Shown one piece after another: positions 36,988 to 46,216 of a stretch of DNA of 64,000 nt (its first letter is position 1; every line of letters starts with the position of its first letter). Under the pieces are notes generated by a model. That model saw only the letters and a list, made by a program, of their open reading frames with translations, ran no database searches and was not told where the DNA came from. The DNA is taken from assembly GCF_013318015.2 (NCBI RefSeq), contig NZ_CP115843.1, positions 62,001 to 126,000 of the forward strand, written 5' to 3'. The position numbers and the translations under genes are program-made. Source of the DNA: Agrobacterium tumefaciens. GTDB taxonomy: Bacteria; Pseudomonadota; Alphaproteobacteria; Rhizobiales; Rhizobiaceae.

Positions 36988-37626
36988 ATGGATCTCTTCA
37001 ACGAAACCCGGGAAATATCCCTTGAGGGTGCACATGTCGTTTATAACCCAACACCTGATTTGGGCATCTTGCCTGACGAACTATTCGATCGTTTGCGCAG
37101 TGAAATTGTCTGGGAGCAGCACTCCATCCAGATCGAGAACCGCATCATCGCGCAACCTCGGCTAAGCAGTTGGTATGGCGATGTTGTGCATACTTATTCG
37201 ACACTTGCGCATGTGCTGACGCCGCACCCCTTCACCCCGCTGCTGGAGACGATACGACAACATGTCGAAGGAATCAGCGCCTCAAAGTTCAATTCGATGC
37301 TGGCGAACCTTTATCGAAGTGGCGACGATGCGATCGGTTGGCATTCCGACAACGAACCCGAACTCGGACCCGAGCCTCTTATCGCGTCGATTAGTCTCGG
37401 GGCTGAGCGCCGATTTGACATGCGACGCCGAGACGACCATTCAAAGACCGTCAGTCTTGTTCTGGAACACGGTAGCTTACTCATCATGTCAGGCGCAACG
37501 CAACGCAATTGGCAACATGGTGTGGCCCGTACCAGAAAGGTGGTGGGAGAAAGGATCAACCTGACTTTCCGTCTGACGGCTCCACGCGGCACGAAGCTTA
37601 GATCCGTTACGGCTTCTAGGCAGTGA
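36988..37626 (+). CDS. AlkB-like 2-oxoglutarate/Fe(II) dioxygenase
   Basis: DNA or RNA alkylation repair-type dioxygenase of 212 residues. Iron ligands His119 and Asp121 in GWHSDNEPELG and His177 in NWQHGVARTRK; 2-oxoglutarate arginines Arg189 and Arg195 in GERINLTFR. The N-terminal YNPTPDLGILPDELF fits ALKBH2/AlkB-2-like proteins. It reverses methylation damage by oxidative demethylation. It is cotranscribed with the quinone oxidoreductase (two-base gap), which suggests a stress context. Confidence 0.9.
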   Translation: MDLFNETREISLEGAHVVYNPTPDLGILPDELFDRLRSEIVWEQHSIQIENRIIAQPRLSSWYGDVVHTYSTLAHVLTPHPFTPLLETIRQHVEGISASKFNSMLANLYRSGDDAIGWHSDNEPELGPEPLIASISLGAERRFDMRRRDDHSKTVSLVLEHGSLLIMSGATQRNWQHGVARTRKVVGERINLTFRLTAPRGTKLRSVTASRQ

Positions 37627-37639
37627 TCGGGCACGAGGC

Positions 37640-37827
37640 GGATCGTACGTGTGAGCTGGTTCAGCGGCAAGGATGCCAAAGCAAAAAAGGCTGTGGCTGC
37701 TGAGATTACCGAAAGCATAGTAAAGAATACCGGGACCGACCCGAACTACATTTACGTAATTTTCGAAGCTGTAGAGCCGTCAGACTGGTCCGGGGCAGGT
37801 AAAATTTTCGGTGAGGAGAGCGCGTAA
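37640..37827 (+). pseudogene. second 4-oxalocrotonate tautomerase copy without Met-Pro start
   Basis: The frame reads IVRVSWFSGKDAKAKKAV and matches the protein at 34881 at about nine of ten residues, to a stop at 37825, but most codons differ silently. The codons for Met1 and catalytic Pro2 are replaced: homology begins at codon 3 immediately after the AlkB gene. A GTG at 37651 could start translation but the product would lack Pro2. Confidence 0.8.
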
Positions 37828-37846
37828 GCGTCGTCTGTTCCAATCG

Positions 37847-37876
37847 CAGGGCAGTTCATCGTTTCGGGCTGCCCTG
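37847..37876. terminator. perfect stem-loop after the tautomerase remnant
   Basis: CAGGGCAG and CTGCCCTG form a perfect 8-bp stem with a 14-base loop, 20 bases after the stop. No T-run follows, so termination is uncertain. The rest of 37828-38087 shows nothing recognisable. Confidence 0.35.
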
Positions 37877-38087
37877 AGCCTATGGTCGCCATGCCATCAT
37901 GGGCCCGCGCCTTGCGGCGCGTAAATTCTCGCCGGTTGATGTCGCCCCGCAACTCGACCCGTCCGAACGATCTGTCTTTGCGGCTTCAGCGCAGTTTCAC
38001 ATCCCGAACACTCAGTCGTTTACATCGCGTGATACATGCCTGTAGACAACGACAACGCATTTACGTCTGTCAGTTGAGGGATACGAC

Positions 38088-38696
38088 ATGCCGCGAGCCG
38101 AGAAAAATGCCGAAAAGGGCGAGCAAACGCGGGCCGCGATTCTCAAGGCTGCCGTCGAGCTCTTTGGTGAAGCGGGCTATCGCGCCACCTCTCTTAGTCA
38201 GATTGCCAAAAGAGCAGGCGTAGTCCAATCGGCGCTTCACCATCATTATGGTGGCAAGGAACAACTCCTGGATGCCGTATTGCGCCGTTATTACCCGGCC
38301 GACGCAGGTCGTCCTGATATAGAGGCGGTTGCGTCGGGAGAACGGCATTTCGTCGATGAGGTTCTCACTGCAGCCCATCGCAACGCGCAGGATCGCGATC
38401 TCGTACGCTTCTTTTCGGTTATGACAGGTGAATCGCTGACGCAAGGCCATCCCGCGCACGCGTTCTTCGTCGGCCGATACGATCTGCTTCGCCATGGTTT
38501 CGCTGGCGCGATCGCAAAAGCTGCCGGGATCGAAGACAAGGAAATACAGGAGGTCATCCTGCGCATTGTGACACTGCTGTTTGCAACGTCGGACGGACTG
38601 CAGATGCAATGGTTGCGCGAGCCATCTTTTGACTTCATTGGCGCGATGGCGCTGGCCGCAGAGATGACGCGGGAACGCCTTAACGCGATTATTTGA
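38088..38696 (+). CDS. TetR family transcriptional regulator
   Basis: TetR-type repressor of 202 residues. The DNA-binding domain (about residues 12-60) includes RAAILKAAVELFGEAGYRATSL and SQIAKRAGVVQSALHHHYGGKEQL; the ligand domain has no assigned inducer. It precedes the MFS and GH3 genes on the same strand by 112 bases and probably controls that cluster. Confidence 0.92.
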   Translation: MPRAEKNAEKGEQTRAAILKAAVELFGEAGYRATSLSQIAKRAGVVQSALHHHYGGKEQLLDAVLRRYYPADAGRPDIEAVASGERHFVDEVLTAAHRNAQDRDLVRFFSVMTGESLTQGHPAHAFFVGRYDLLRHGFAGAIAKAAGIEDKEIQEVILRIVTLLFATSDGLQMQWLREPSFDFIGAMALAAEMTRERLNAII

Positions 38697-38807
38697 TCTA
38701 GATCCTTGTGGAAGGTGACACAGTCCGTTAGAAAGAGGCAGGTCAACCGGCCTGTATGTTGCCGGCGGTTGAACAAGTTGCACATTATCACCTTGGAGGA
38801 GGGGTAG

Positions 38808-40106
38808 ATGCTACAGTCCGTCAATACGGCCGATTCCACCATCGAAAGCACGCCAGATCGCCATGTGAGAGAGACAGGGCAGCAGATCGATGGGCTATTC
38901 GTATTTCGTTACATCGCTGCGATCATAGGAATTTACGTTGCACTCATTACGCCGGCGTCGGTGACGCTGGCGCTCCGGGTCGGTCAGATCGATCCTGACG
39001 GCAAGGCTGCGTCATTCGCGCTTGTTTCCAGTCTGGGGGCCGCCGCAGCGCTCATCGCCAATCCCATCTTTGGAATGCTGAGCGATCGCTCGACCTCCCG
39101 TTGGGGACAGCGCAAACCATTCCTATTTGGCGGCTTCATCGCCGGATCGCTGGCCATCTACCTGATCTCCGTCTCCACCACGATACCGATGATCGCGCTT
39201 GGGTGGTTCCTTGCTCAGGCGGGATTCAATGCGGCGACCTCGTCCGTGTTTGCAATACTCCCGGAAAGAATCCCGGCGAAACTGCGCGGTCGCGTATCTG
39301 GTCTCATGGGGATGACGGGGCAGGTCGCCGTCGTCGGTGGCGTTTTTCTGATCCAGCTTTTTGGAACGGAAGGCGTCGGCATGTTCATGTGGCCAGTTCT
39401 GCTTGGCGCAATCCTTGCTTTGCCATTTCTTCTTACTTTAAAGGAAACACAAAGTGTCAGGGACGATACCGGTATCTCGCTTGCGAGTGTCTTTGGAGCT
39501 CTCTGGATCAATCCTTTCGCCAATCGCGATTTCGGATTGGTGTGGTTGGGGCGCCTGCTTGCCTGGACATCGCTTTACCTGCTGACGACGTACAAGACCT
39601 ATTTTCTGATCGACCATCTTGGTTACACCACAAAGACGGTCGCCCCCATCCTGACGATCGCAATGTTCGTGCTGGCTGTGGCGATTGCGATATCTAGCAT
39701 CGGCGGTGGCTGGCTGTCGGACTATTTTGGCCAGCGTAAGCCGTTCATTCTCCTGGCTTCTGTTCTGTTCGTCATCGCCATGGTGGTCGTCGCATTCTCG
39801 CAGAGCGCGGAGATGTTCCTGGTCGGCATTGTGATCGCCGGACTTGGGAATGGCCTGTATCTTGGCGTCGATTATGCTCTGGTGGCAGAAGTTCTGCCTG
39901 ATCGTGACCGGTCTGCCGGGAAGGGCATGGGCGTGTTCAATCTTTCAAGCACAATCCCTCAGACACTGGCGCCGATACTTGCGCCACTCCTGCTTATGGT
40001 CGGGTCGGAAGGTGGAAAAGGAAACTACACCTCACTCTATCTCTTCGCAGCCGGCCTCGCGATGGTCAGCGCAATCTTCATCCAAATGATCAAAGGTGCA
40101 AAATGA
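38808..40106 (+). CDS. MFS transporter
   Basis: Major facilitator superfamily protein of 432 residues with about twelve hydrophobic segments. The loop 2-3 motif is NPIFGMLSDRSTSRWGQRKPF and the matching loop 8-9 motif is GGWLSDYFGQRKPFILL, typical of sugar (GPH- or SLC45-like) carriers. It starts after GGAGGAGG and overlaps the GH3 gene by four bases (ATGA). Uptake of a glycoside that the beta-glucosidase then hydrolyses is the natural reading. Confidence 0.9.
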   Translation: MLQSVNTADSTIESTPDRHVRETGQQIDGLFVFRYIAAIIGIYVALITPASVTLALRVGQIDPDGKAASFALVSSLGAAAALIANPIFGMLSDRSTSRWGQRKPFLFGGFIAGSLAIYLISVSTTIPMIALGWFLAQAGFNAATSSVFAILPERIPAKLRGRVSGLMGMTGQVAVVGGVFLIQLFGTEGVGMFMWPVLLGAILALPFLLTLKETQSVRDDTGISLASVFGALWINPFANRDFGLVWLGRLLAWTSLYLLTTYKTYFLIDHLGYTTKTVAPILTIAMFVLAVAIAISSIGGGWLSDYFGQRKPFILLASVLFVIAMVVVAFSQSAEMFLVGIVIAGLGNGLYLGVDYALVAEVLPDRDRSAGKGMGVFNLSSTIPQTLAPILAPLLLMVGSEGGKGNYTSLYLFAAGLAMVSAIFIQMIKGAK

Positions 40107-42364
40107 ATAGCAATGTCGGACCCAGGAACGAGGTCACCGTGTCACTGGATGAGGCGATCAGGCTTACAACCGGCGCAAATTACTGGACGACGGTCGAGGC
40201 GAAAGAGAACGGCATCCGTTCGATCAGGCTCGCCGACGGTCCGCACGGGCTACGCGTCCAGGACGACGAGAACCCTGACCATCTCGGTTTGGAACGGAGT
40301 GCGCCTGCAACCTGCTTTCCGCCGGCCGTGACCCTGGCGTCTTCCTGGGACGAGAAGCTTGTCGAAACAATTGGTGAGGCGCTTGGACGCGAGGCGCGCG
40401 CGGCCGGTGTGGACATGTTGCTTGGGCCCGGACTGAACATCAAGAGAAGTCCGCTTTGCGGCCGCAATTTCGAATACTTCTCCGAGGACCCTTTCCTTGC
40501 GGGTAAACTCGCGGGGGCTTCGGCTCGGGGAATTCAAAACAAAGGTGTGGCAGCCTGCCTCAAGCATTATGTCGCCAACAATCAGGAGACCGACCGTCTT
40601 CGCGTCAGCGTCAATATTGATGAACGCTCGTTGCGTGAGATCTATTTGCGTGCGTTCCAGATCGCGTTGCGGGAATCCACGGCCTGGTCGGTTATGTCTT
40701 CCTACAACCGCATCAATGGATTGCATGTTTCCGAAAACCCATGGATTTTGACCGAAATCCTGCGCGGTGAATGGGGATTTGACGGGATCGTCGTTTCGGA
40801 CTGGGGTGCGGTACGTGATCCGGTCGCTGCCTTGGCGGCTGGCCTGGATCTTCGCATGCCCGGCCAGCAGAAGGACGGGCGCATCCGTGAAGCCTTCGAG
40901 AAAGGCCAGTTGAGCCACGACACGCTTTTGACGACACTGGAGCGGATGCGTCTGCTTGCCGAACGGACGGCGCATGAAGACTCCGCAGAAGCAGCCGACT
41001 ACGAAGCACACCATGCTCTCGCGCGGAGGGCAGCAGCAGAATCCGCGGTGCTTTTGACAAACGATGGCGCTCTCCCGCTTTCCCTTTCGCAGGGGCTGCG
41101 TATCGGCGTTATCGGCGCGCTCGCCAAGGCGCCCCGTTATCAGGGTGCCGGGAGCTCGCACGTCAACCCTTACAAGCTTGTCAGTGGTCTTTCCGCATTG
41201 TCCGACCGGGCAGCCGCCGCAGGAGCGACGGTCGAATTTGCTGCCGGTTATGCGCTTTCCAAGGGGACTGATACCGTAGCGATGATTGCCGATGCCGTTG
41301 CTCTTGCCAAAAAATCGGATGTTGTCATCCTGTTCCTTGGACTTCCCGGTGAATACGAAGCCGAAGGTGCGGACCGCAGCAATATTGATCTGCCTCCGGA
41401 CCAGATCGCGTTGCTCGATGCGCTCAAGGACAATGGAACGACGACGGTCGTCGCCATGAACAACGGCTCCGCAGTCACGACGGCATCCTGGCGCGACAGC
41501 ATTTCTGCGATCGTCGAGTTCTGGCTTACCGGGCAGGCTCATGGCGAGGCAATCGCGGACGTTTTGTTCGGCGACGTCAACCCGAGCGGCAAGCTGGCTG
41601 AAACCATTCCGCTGCGGCTTCAGGATACGCCTTCCTATCTCAACTTCCCCGGTGAGCTTGGGAACGTCACCTATGGTGAAGGCATCCATGTCGGATATCG
41701 TTACTATGACGCACGCGAAGTCGCTGTCGACTATCCGTTTGGCCATGGCTTGTCCTACACGACCTTCTCGTATTTCGACCTTAAGGTCGCCGTGCGTCCA
41801 CTCTCGGACGACATCGCATTCGAGGCATCGGTCACGGTCAGAAATACGGGCGCCCGTGCCGGCAGCGAGGTAGTGCAGCTTTACGTCCAAGATCACGCCG
41901 GCATGCTTGTCACGGCGCCGAGAGAATTGCGAGGCTGGTCGAAGCTTCGCCTTGCACCGGATGAAGCCGCAACGGTGACCATTGCCGTATCACGCGAGCA
42001 GTTGCAGCACTGGCACCCGGTAACTCGCTCCTGGCTGTATTGCGGCGGCGAGATCACCGTGAACGTCGGATCTTCGTCGCGAGACTTGCGGCTGGCGAGT
42101 AGGGTGGAGATTCCAGGGGAACCTCTGGTCATCACCTTGAATGCGTGGTCGACACTTGGCGAATGGCTCGATCATCCTGAACTCGGCCCGAAGCTGCGTG
42201 CCATTTTCGATGAGCGTGGCGGCGTCAAGGGACGTATCGGTGACCTGCTTTCGGACCAAGGGACGAGCGGCTCCGTCCGCGGCATCCCGCTGGGGACGGT
42301 TGCCGATTTCCCCGGCGTGCCGATCGAACTGAGCGATATCGAAAAGCTTTGCGCCGAGGCGTAA
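40103..42364 (+). CDS. glycoside hydrolase family 3, beta-glucosidase-like
   Basis: Retaining GH3 enzyme of 753 residues that removes terminal beta-D-glucosyl or related residues. The first domain has GVDMLLGPGLNIKRSPLCGR, the KHYVANNQETDR pair of substrate residues and the nucleophile Asp233 in GIVVSDWGA. The second domain (from about 310) and the Fn3-like domain (VRNTGARAGSEVVQLYVQD) follow, then an extra C-terminal tail of about 90 residues. No signal peptide, so it is cytoplasmic, consistent with the coupled MFS carrier. It could act on plant aryl glucosides; specificity is not visible. Confidence 0.92.
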   Translation: MNSNVGPRNEVTVSLDEAIRLTTGANYWTTVEAKENGIRSIRLADGPHGLRVQDDENPDHLGLERSAPATCFPPAVTLASSWDEKLVETIGEALGREARAAGVDMLLGPGLNIKRSPLCGRNFEYFSEDPFLAGKLAGASARGIQNKGVAACLKHYVANNQETDRLRVSVNIDERSLREIYLRAFQIALRESTAWSVMSSYNRINGLHVSENPWILTEILRGEWGFDGIVVSDWGAVRDPVAALAAGLDLRMPGQQKDGRIREAFEKGQLSHDTLLTTLERMRLLAERTAHEDSAEAADYEAHHALARRAAAESAVLLTNDGALPLSLSQGLRIGVIGALAKAPRYQGAGSSHVNPYKLVSGLSALSDRAAAAGATVEFAAGYALSKGTDTVAMIADAVALAKKSDVVILFLGLPGEYEAEGADRSNIDLPPDQIALLDALKDNGTTTVVAMNNGSAVTTASWRDSISAIVEFWLTGQAHGEAIADVLFGDVNPSGKLAETIPLRLQDTPSYLNFPGELGNVTYGEGIHVGYRYYDAREVAVDYPFGHGLSYTTFSYFDLKVAVRPLSDDIAFEASVTVRNTGARAGSEVVQLYVQDHAGMLVTAPRELRGWSKLRLAPDEAATVTIAVSREQLQHWHPVTRSWLYCGGEITVNVGSSSRDLRLASRVEIPGEPLVITLNAWSTLGEWLDHPELGPKLRAIFDERGGVKGRIGDLLSDQGTSGSVRGIPLGTVADFPGVPIELSDIEKLCAEA

Positions 42365-42379
42365 CCAACTGACCAAAAC

Positions 42380-42404
42380 GCACCCGCCGGGGAACCGCGG
42401 GTGC
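42380..42404 (+). terminator. intercistronic stem-loop after the GH3 gene
   Basis: GCACCCGC and GCGGGTGC form a perfect 8-bp stem with a nine-base loop, 15 bases after the stop; no T-run. It may stabilise the GH3 message or partly terminate. Confidence 0.4.
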
Positions 42405-42425
42405 CTGTACGACTGGAGTCGAAAA

Positions 42426-42896
42426 ATGAATGAGAATGCAATAACGCTCGAAGGTCTCGCGGCAGAACAGACAAAGCTCGAGATCACCCGCTTCGACTAT
42501 GCTTGGGCATGGGAGCTTGGCACGCGGCTGCACGCCTTGGCCATATCGGAAAATGCTCCGGTGGCGATCCAGATCCGACACGGCGACGATGTGGTTTTCT
42601 CGACATTATGCCCCGGTGCAACCATCGACAATTTCGACTGGACCCGGCGCAAGGCCGCTGTCGCGCATCGTTTCCATCGCAGCTCGCTTTCGATGCGTCT
42701 CGAAGCAGAGAAAAAGGGCTATGACTTCAATACACGTTTCCGGCTCGCGCCCCAGGACTACGTGGCGAGCGGCGGCGGTGTCCCCCTCATCCTGAAAGGC
42801 GGTACGCTTGCAGGATCGGTTGCCGTGAGTGGCCTGCCTGATGTCGAAGATCACAGGCTCATCACCCGCTGCCTTCTGGCGCAACAGCAGATCTGA
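42426..42896 (+). CDS. heme-degrading/HbpS-like protein (UPF0303)
   Basis: Protein of 156 residues in the HbpS/GlcG-like UPF0303 family: FDYAWAWELGTRLHALA, the CPGATIDNFDWTRRKAAVAHRF stretch and the glycine-rich GGGVPLILKGGTLAGSVAVSG near the C-terminus. Relatives bind haem or cobalamin or accompany sugar operons. Its role in this glycoside cluster is unknown. Confidence 0.85.
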   Translation: MNENAITLEGLAAEQTKLEITRFDYAWAWELGTRLHALAISENAPVAIQIRHGDDVVFSTLCPGATIDNFDWTRRKAAVAHRFHRSSLSMRLEAEKKGYDFNTRFRLAPQDYVASGGGVPLILKGGTLAGSVAVSGLPDVEDHRLITRCLLAQQQI

Positions 42897-42948
42897 AAAC
42901 CGAAGGGCGCTTGCCTCTCCCGCTAACAAACATTGCAAGGACACTTTA

Positions 42949-44082
42949 ATGGAACCTGTGATCATCGGCATTATCGGCTGTGGCGTCATAAGCGATGCTT
43001 ATCTAAAGGGAGCAGCGCGCTCACGCCTTATCAAAGTCAAGGCGGTCGCCGATCTGCGTCACGAGGCGGCGCAGGAAAAGGCGAGCGCTTACGGCTGCGA
43101 GGCTGTAACCATCGACCAGCTTCTGGCCGACCGCGATATCGAGATCGTCGTGAACCTGACCATCCCGGCCGTGCATGCCAAGGTCGATCTCGATATCCTC
43201 GACGCGCGCAAGCATGCCTATTCCGAAAAGCCGTTGGCGGCGTCACTGAAAGAAGCCGATGCCGTGATCGCCAAGGCCCATGAAAAGGGGCTGAGGGTCG
43301 GTTGTGCGCCAGACACCTTCTTTGGCGCATCCCATCAGGCGGCCCGACTTGCGATCGACAGTGGTCTGATCGGGGCCGTGGTCGGGGGAAGCGTGACCAT
43401 CGCATCGCGTGGTATGGAGCATTGGCATCCGGATCCCCGCTTCTTCTACCAGCCTGGCGGCGGCCCCCACGCCGATGTCGGACCGTATTATCTGACGCAG
43501 CTCGTCAATCTGCTAGGTCCGGTCGAAGCCGTCTCGGCCATCACCACCACGCCCTTTGAAAAACGGACGATCACCAGCGAAAAACTTAATGGCACAGTCT
43601 TCGACGTCGCCGTCCCAACGACGATTAACGGTAGCCTGCTGTTTGCATCAGGCGCCAATGTTGCACTGACGATGTCCTGGGACATATGGGCGTCGAAGCG
43701 ACCGAAGTTCGAGATCTACGGGAGCGAAGGTAGCCTTCAGAACCCGGATCCGAACTATTTCGGGGGAACGCCGGAATTTACGAACAAGGGAGGAGCGTGG
43801 GAGCCGGTATCGATTTCGGAGTTCGCCTTCGGGGAGACAAACCGTACGACGATATTCGGGCTCGACGTTGCGGACTACCGTGCCGCCGGTCTTGCCGACA
43901 TGGCTGTTGCGTTGCGTACCGGTCGTGCCCACCGCGCCAGCGGAGAGCTTGCCTATCACGTTCTGGAAATTCTCGAATCTCTGGAGAAATCGGCAAAGAC
44001 CAAGCAACACGTGCTGTTGAAAAGTTCCTGCGCACGTCCCGAAGCCTTGCCGAAAGGCCGAGACGAAAACGTGTTGGTGTGA
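42949..44082 (+). CDS. Gfo/Idh/MocA family oxidoreductase
   Basis: NAD(P)-dependent sugar or cyclitol dehydrogenase of 377 residues. Rossmann motif IIGIIGCGVISDAYL, conserved EKPLAASLKEAD with Lys94, and the GMEHWHPDPRFFYQPGGGPHAD-type active-site run with the conserved D-x3-H-like arrangement. ATG 42949 is the family-like start; the frame is open upstream into the HbpS gene. It probably oxidises the sugar released by the GH3 enzyme or a derivative. Confidence 0.9.
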   Translation: MEPVIIGIIGCGVISDAYLKGAARSRLIKVKAVADLRHEAAQEKASAYGCEAVTIDQLLADRDIEIVVNLTIPAVHAKVDLDILDARKHAYSEKPLAASLKEADAVIAKAHEKGLRVGCAPDTFFGASHQAARLAIDSGLIGAVVGGSVTIASRGMEHWHPDPRFFYQPGGGPHADVGPYYLTQLVNLLGPVEAVSAITTTPFEKRTITSEKLNGTVFDVAVPTTINGSLLFASGANVALTMSWDIWASKRPKFEIYGSEGSLQNPDPNYFGGTPEFTNKGGAWEPVSISEFAFGETNRTTIFGLDVADYRAAGLADMAVALRTGRAHRASGELAYHVLEILESLEKSAKTKQHVLLKSSCARPEALPKGRDENVLV

Positions 44083-44208
44083 GCACCACGCATAGTCGCT
44101 GAGACGCCACCTTCATTGCCGCGCGCCGCCCCGTTGCAGCGCGTGGTTTGCCAGCAATGATCCTTGGAAGAAGTCATTCATTCCTGGCGACCTGGGAGAT
44201 CTGACGAC

Positions 44209-45138
44209 ATGAATAATATGGGACAAATGTCCGGCTTCAATGTTCGGAATTACGGCAGAAAGTTGCTCGAGGGCCAAAGATCGGTCCTGACGATTTTCGA
44301 TGTGGATAGCGGCGAGAGACGTGAGATATTCAGCAGCGAGCACCTCTTCGAGGCACCGAACTGGACGCCTGACGGAAAACACCTGATCATCAATGCCGGT
44401 GGCCAGTTATGGAAAGTGGGTGTCGATGGCGTTCTCGTCGGTCTCGTAGTGACGGGCGAACTGGCCGATCTAAACAATGATCACGTTCTTTCTCCCGATG
44501 GACAATCCATCTACGTCAGTTCCAATGACGGCCACCTTTATAAGGTGCCGATGTCGGGAGGTGAGCCGCTCAGGGTCTCCAACCAGCACGATACGCCCTT
44601 CCTCTACTTCCTGCACGGCGTTGCGCCGGACGAGACGATGCTCGCCTATGTTGCCATCGAGGGGACGGGCGCGCAGGCACGCCGCAATATTTTCACGATC
44701 CCGGCAAGTGGCGGCGCTGACATACGGCTCACCGATGTCGCGGCACCGAATGACGGTCCGGAATATTCTCCGGACGGTCGATGGATCTACTTCAACTCCG
44801 AGATGGCAGCATCCGTACCGGGGCATGCCCAGGTGTTTCGAATGCTGACAGATGGGACAGGCTTGCAGCAATTGACGTTTGACGAGCGCGTGAACTGGTT
44901 TCCGCATATCTCGCCAGATGGAGCAAAGATCGTCTATCTCAGCTACCCTGTCGGCACGCTCGGCCACCCGGCAAACAAGGACGTCATTTTGCGTTTCATG
45001 ACACCAGAGGGTGGCGCCATGCGTGATCTGGCAGCGTTCCTCGGAGGGCAGGGCACAATCAATGTCAACAGCTGGGCGCCTGACAGTCGCCAATTCGCCT
45101 ACGTTGAGTATCCGCTCGAAGTTTCGTCTGGCGAGTGA
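44209..45138 (+). CDS. TolB-like beta-propeller protein
   Basis: WD40/TolB-type propeller of 309 residues with no signal peptide, starting at ATG 44209 after TGGGAGAT. Repeats such as FEAPNWTPDGKHLIINAGG, HVLSPDGQSIYVSSNDGHLYK, GPEYSPDGRWIYFNSE and PHISPDGAKIVYLSYP are evident. Family members bind or hydrolyse oligosaccharides or are scaffolds. It ends the plus-strand glycoside cluster; no function is assigned. Confidence 0.85.
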   Translation: MNNMGQMSGFNVRNYGRKLLEGQRSVLTIFDVDSGERREIFSSEHLFEAPNWTPDGKHLIINAGGQLWKVGVDGVLVGLVVTGELADLNNDHVLSPDGQSIYVSSNDGHLYKVPMSGGEPLRVSNQHDTPFLYFLHGVAPDETMLAYVAIEGTGAQARRNIFTIPASGGADIRLTDVAAPNDGPEYSPDGRWIYFNSEMAASVPGHAQVFRMLTDGTGLQQLTFDERVNWFPHISPDGAKIVYLSYPVGTLGHPANKDVILRFMTPEGGAMRDLAAFLGGQGTINVNSWAPDSRQFAYVEYPLEVSSGE

Positions 45139-45345
45139 CATGATCACTTACTTCCGACCGCCATGACGTAGCGAGATTTACGAAGGCACTTGGTTCGTTA
45201 CCCCGTTTTTTCTCGTTGCAGCAGTGTCAACACGAGATGTTCGTGAGCGGCGTTCGTGCTACCTTCGAAGGACAGATGACGGCAAGGTACTGACATTCCG
45301 GCTGCACTGCATGGCGGCAAAAGTGAAGGTCGCAGAGCTCGCTAT

Positions 45346-46030
45346 CTATCTTTCATTTGAAAACCGTGCTCCCGCAAAATCGAGAAAACTCCTAAGCTTG
45401 GGCGTGAGACGGCGATCAGGTGCATATAGGATATGCATCGGGCGAGGCGGAACCGTGTAATTGCTCAAGAGTGCGAGCAATCGCCCGTCGGACAGGTGCT
45501 CGCGCACAATTTCCAGGGGCTGTAACATGATGCCGAGCCCGGCGAGCGCGGCGAACAGCAAGGGCTCGCCATGATCGACCACCAGTCGTCCTGATACAGG
45601 TACGGATTCAAGACCATTCGGGCCATAAAAGGTCCAATGTGTGCGAAGCGCCGTGTGTGAAAAGCCGAGGCATTCGTGCTGCGTCAGATCCGATGGGCAG
45701 GTGACCGGCGGATGTTCCCGCAGGTACGATGGTGCCGCGCAAAGAATGAGCCTGTAAGGCGCAAGGCGCTTTGCGATCAAGCCGGTATCGGAAAGATCAC
45801 CGACACGAAAAACGGCGTCGTATCCTTCATTGATGAGATCGACCGAACGGTTGGACAAGGTCAGTTCCACCGATACTTCCGGATGCAATTTCATGTAGTC
45901 GGGTAGACAGGGTGACAAAGTGTGCATGCCGAAGCTGACCGGGGCATTGATCTTGAGGCGTCCGCTCGGCACGACCCGCGTTTCGGCTGCCATGCTTTCG
46001 GCAATCTCGACCTCCGTGAGGATGATCTTA
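45346..46030 (-). pseudogene. LysR-type regulator lacking its DNA-binding domain
   Basis: The effector domain is intact (EVEIAESMAAETRVVPSGRL, INAPVSFGMHTLSPCLPDYM, EGYDAVFRVGDLSDTGLI) to a normal C-terminus. Upstream of about 46030 the frame continues to 46239 but encodes nothing like a helix-turn-helix, and no other frame does. The 5' third of the gene has been lost by deletion. A truncated protein could not bind DNA in the usual way. The sequence beyond the break on the plus strand (to a stop at 46151) resembles the hydrophobic tail of a membrane protein. Confidence 0.75.
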
Positions 46031-46216
46031 TTCCGCAACGCGTCGGTCGGGTTCGAACGCCAGCCTCGCTTCCTGCGTCCCCTCATTTCCGGTGCCTTGA
46101 TGGCCGCTCCTGCAATTGTCGCCATCGCCCTTGCGGTCATCGCACAAGCTTGAACCTGCTTCCATCCGGTCTTCCGGGAAACCGCCCGAAATGGGTAATC
46201 TGAAAAGGAGAGAAGA

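Noticed and set aside
40250..41896. Long minus-strand open frame of 548 codons opposite the GH3 gene
   Set aside because: It mirrors a strongly conserved plus-strand enzyme and has no family-like segments; GC-rich codon bias creates such frames.
45139..45345. Possible gene between the propeller gene and the LysR remnant
   Set aside because: The open frame continues into the antisense of the LysR remnant and has no recognisable features.
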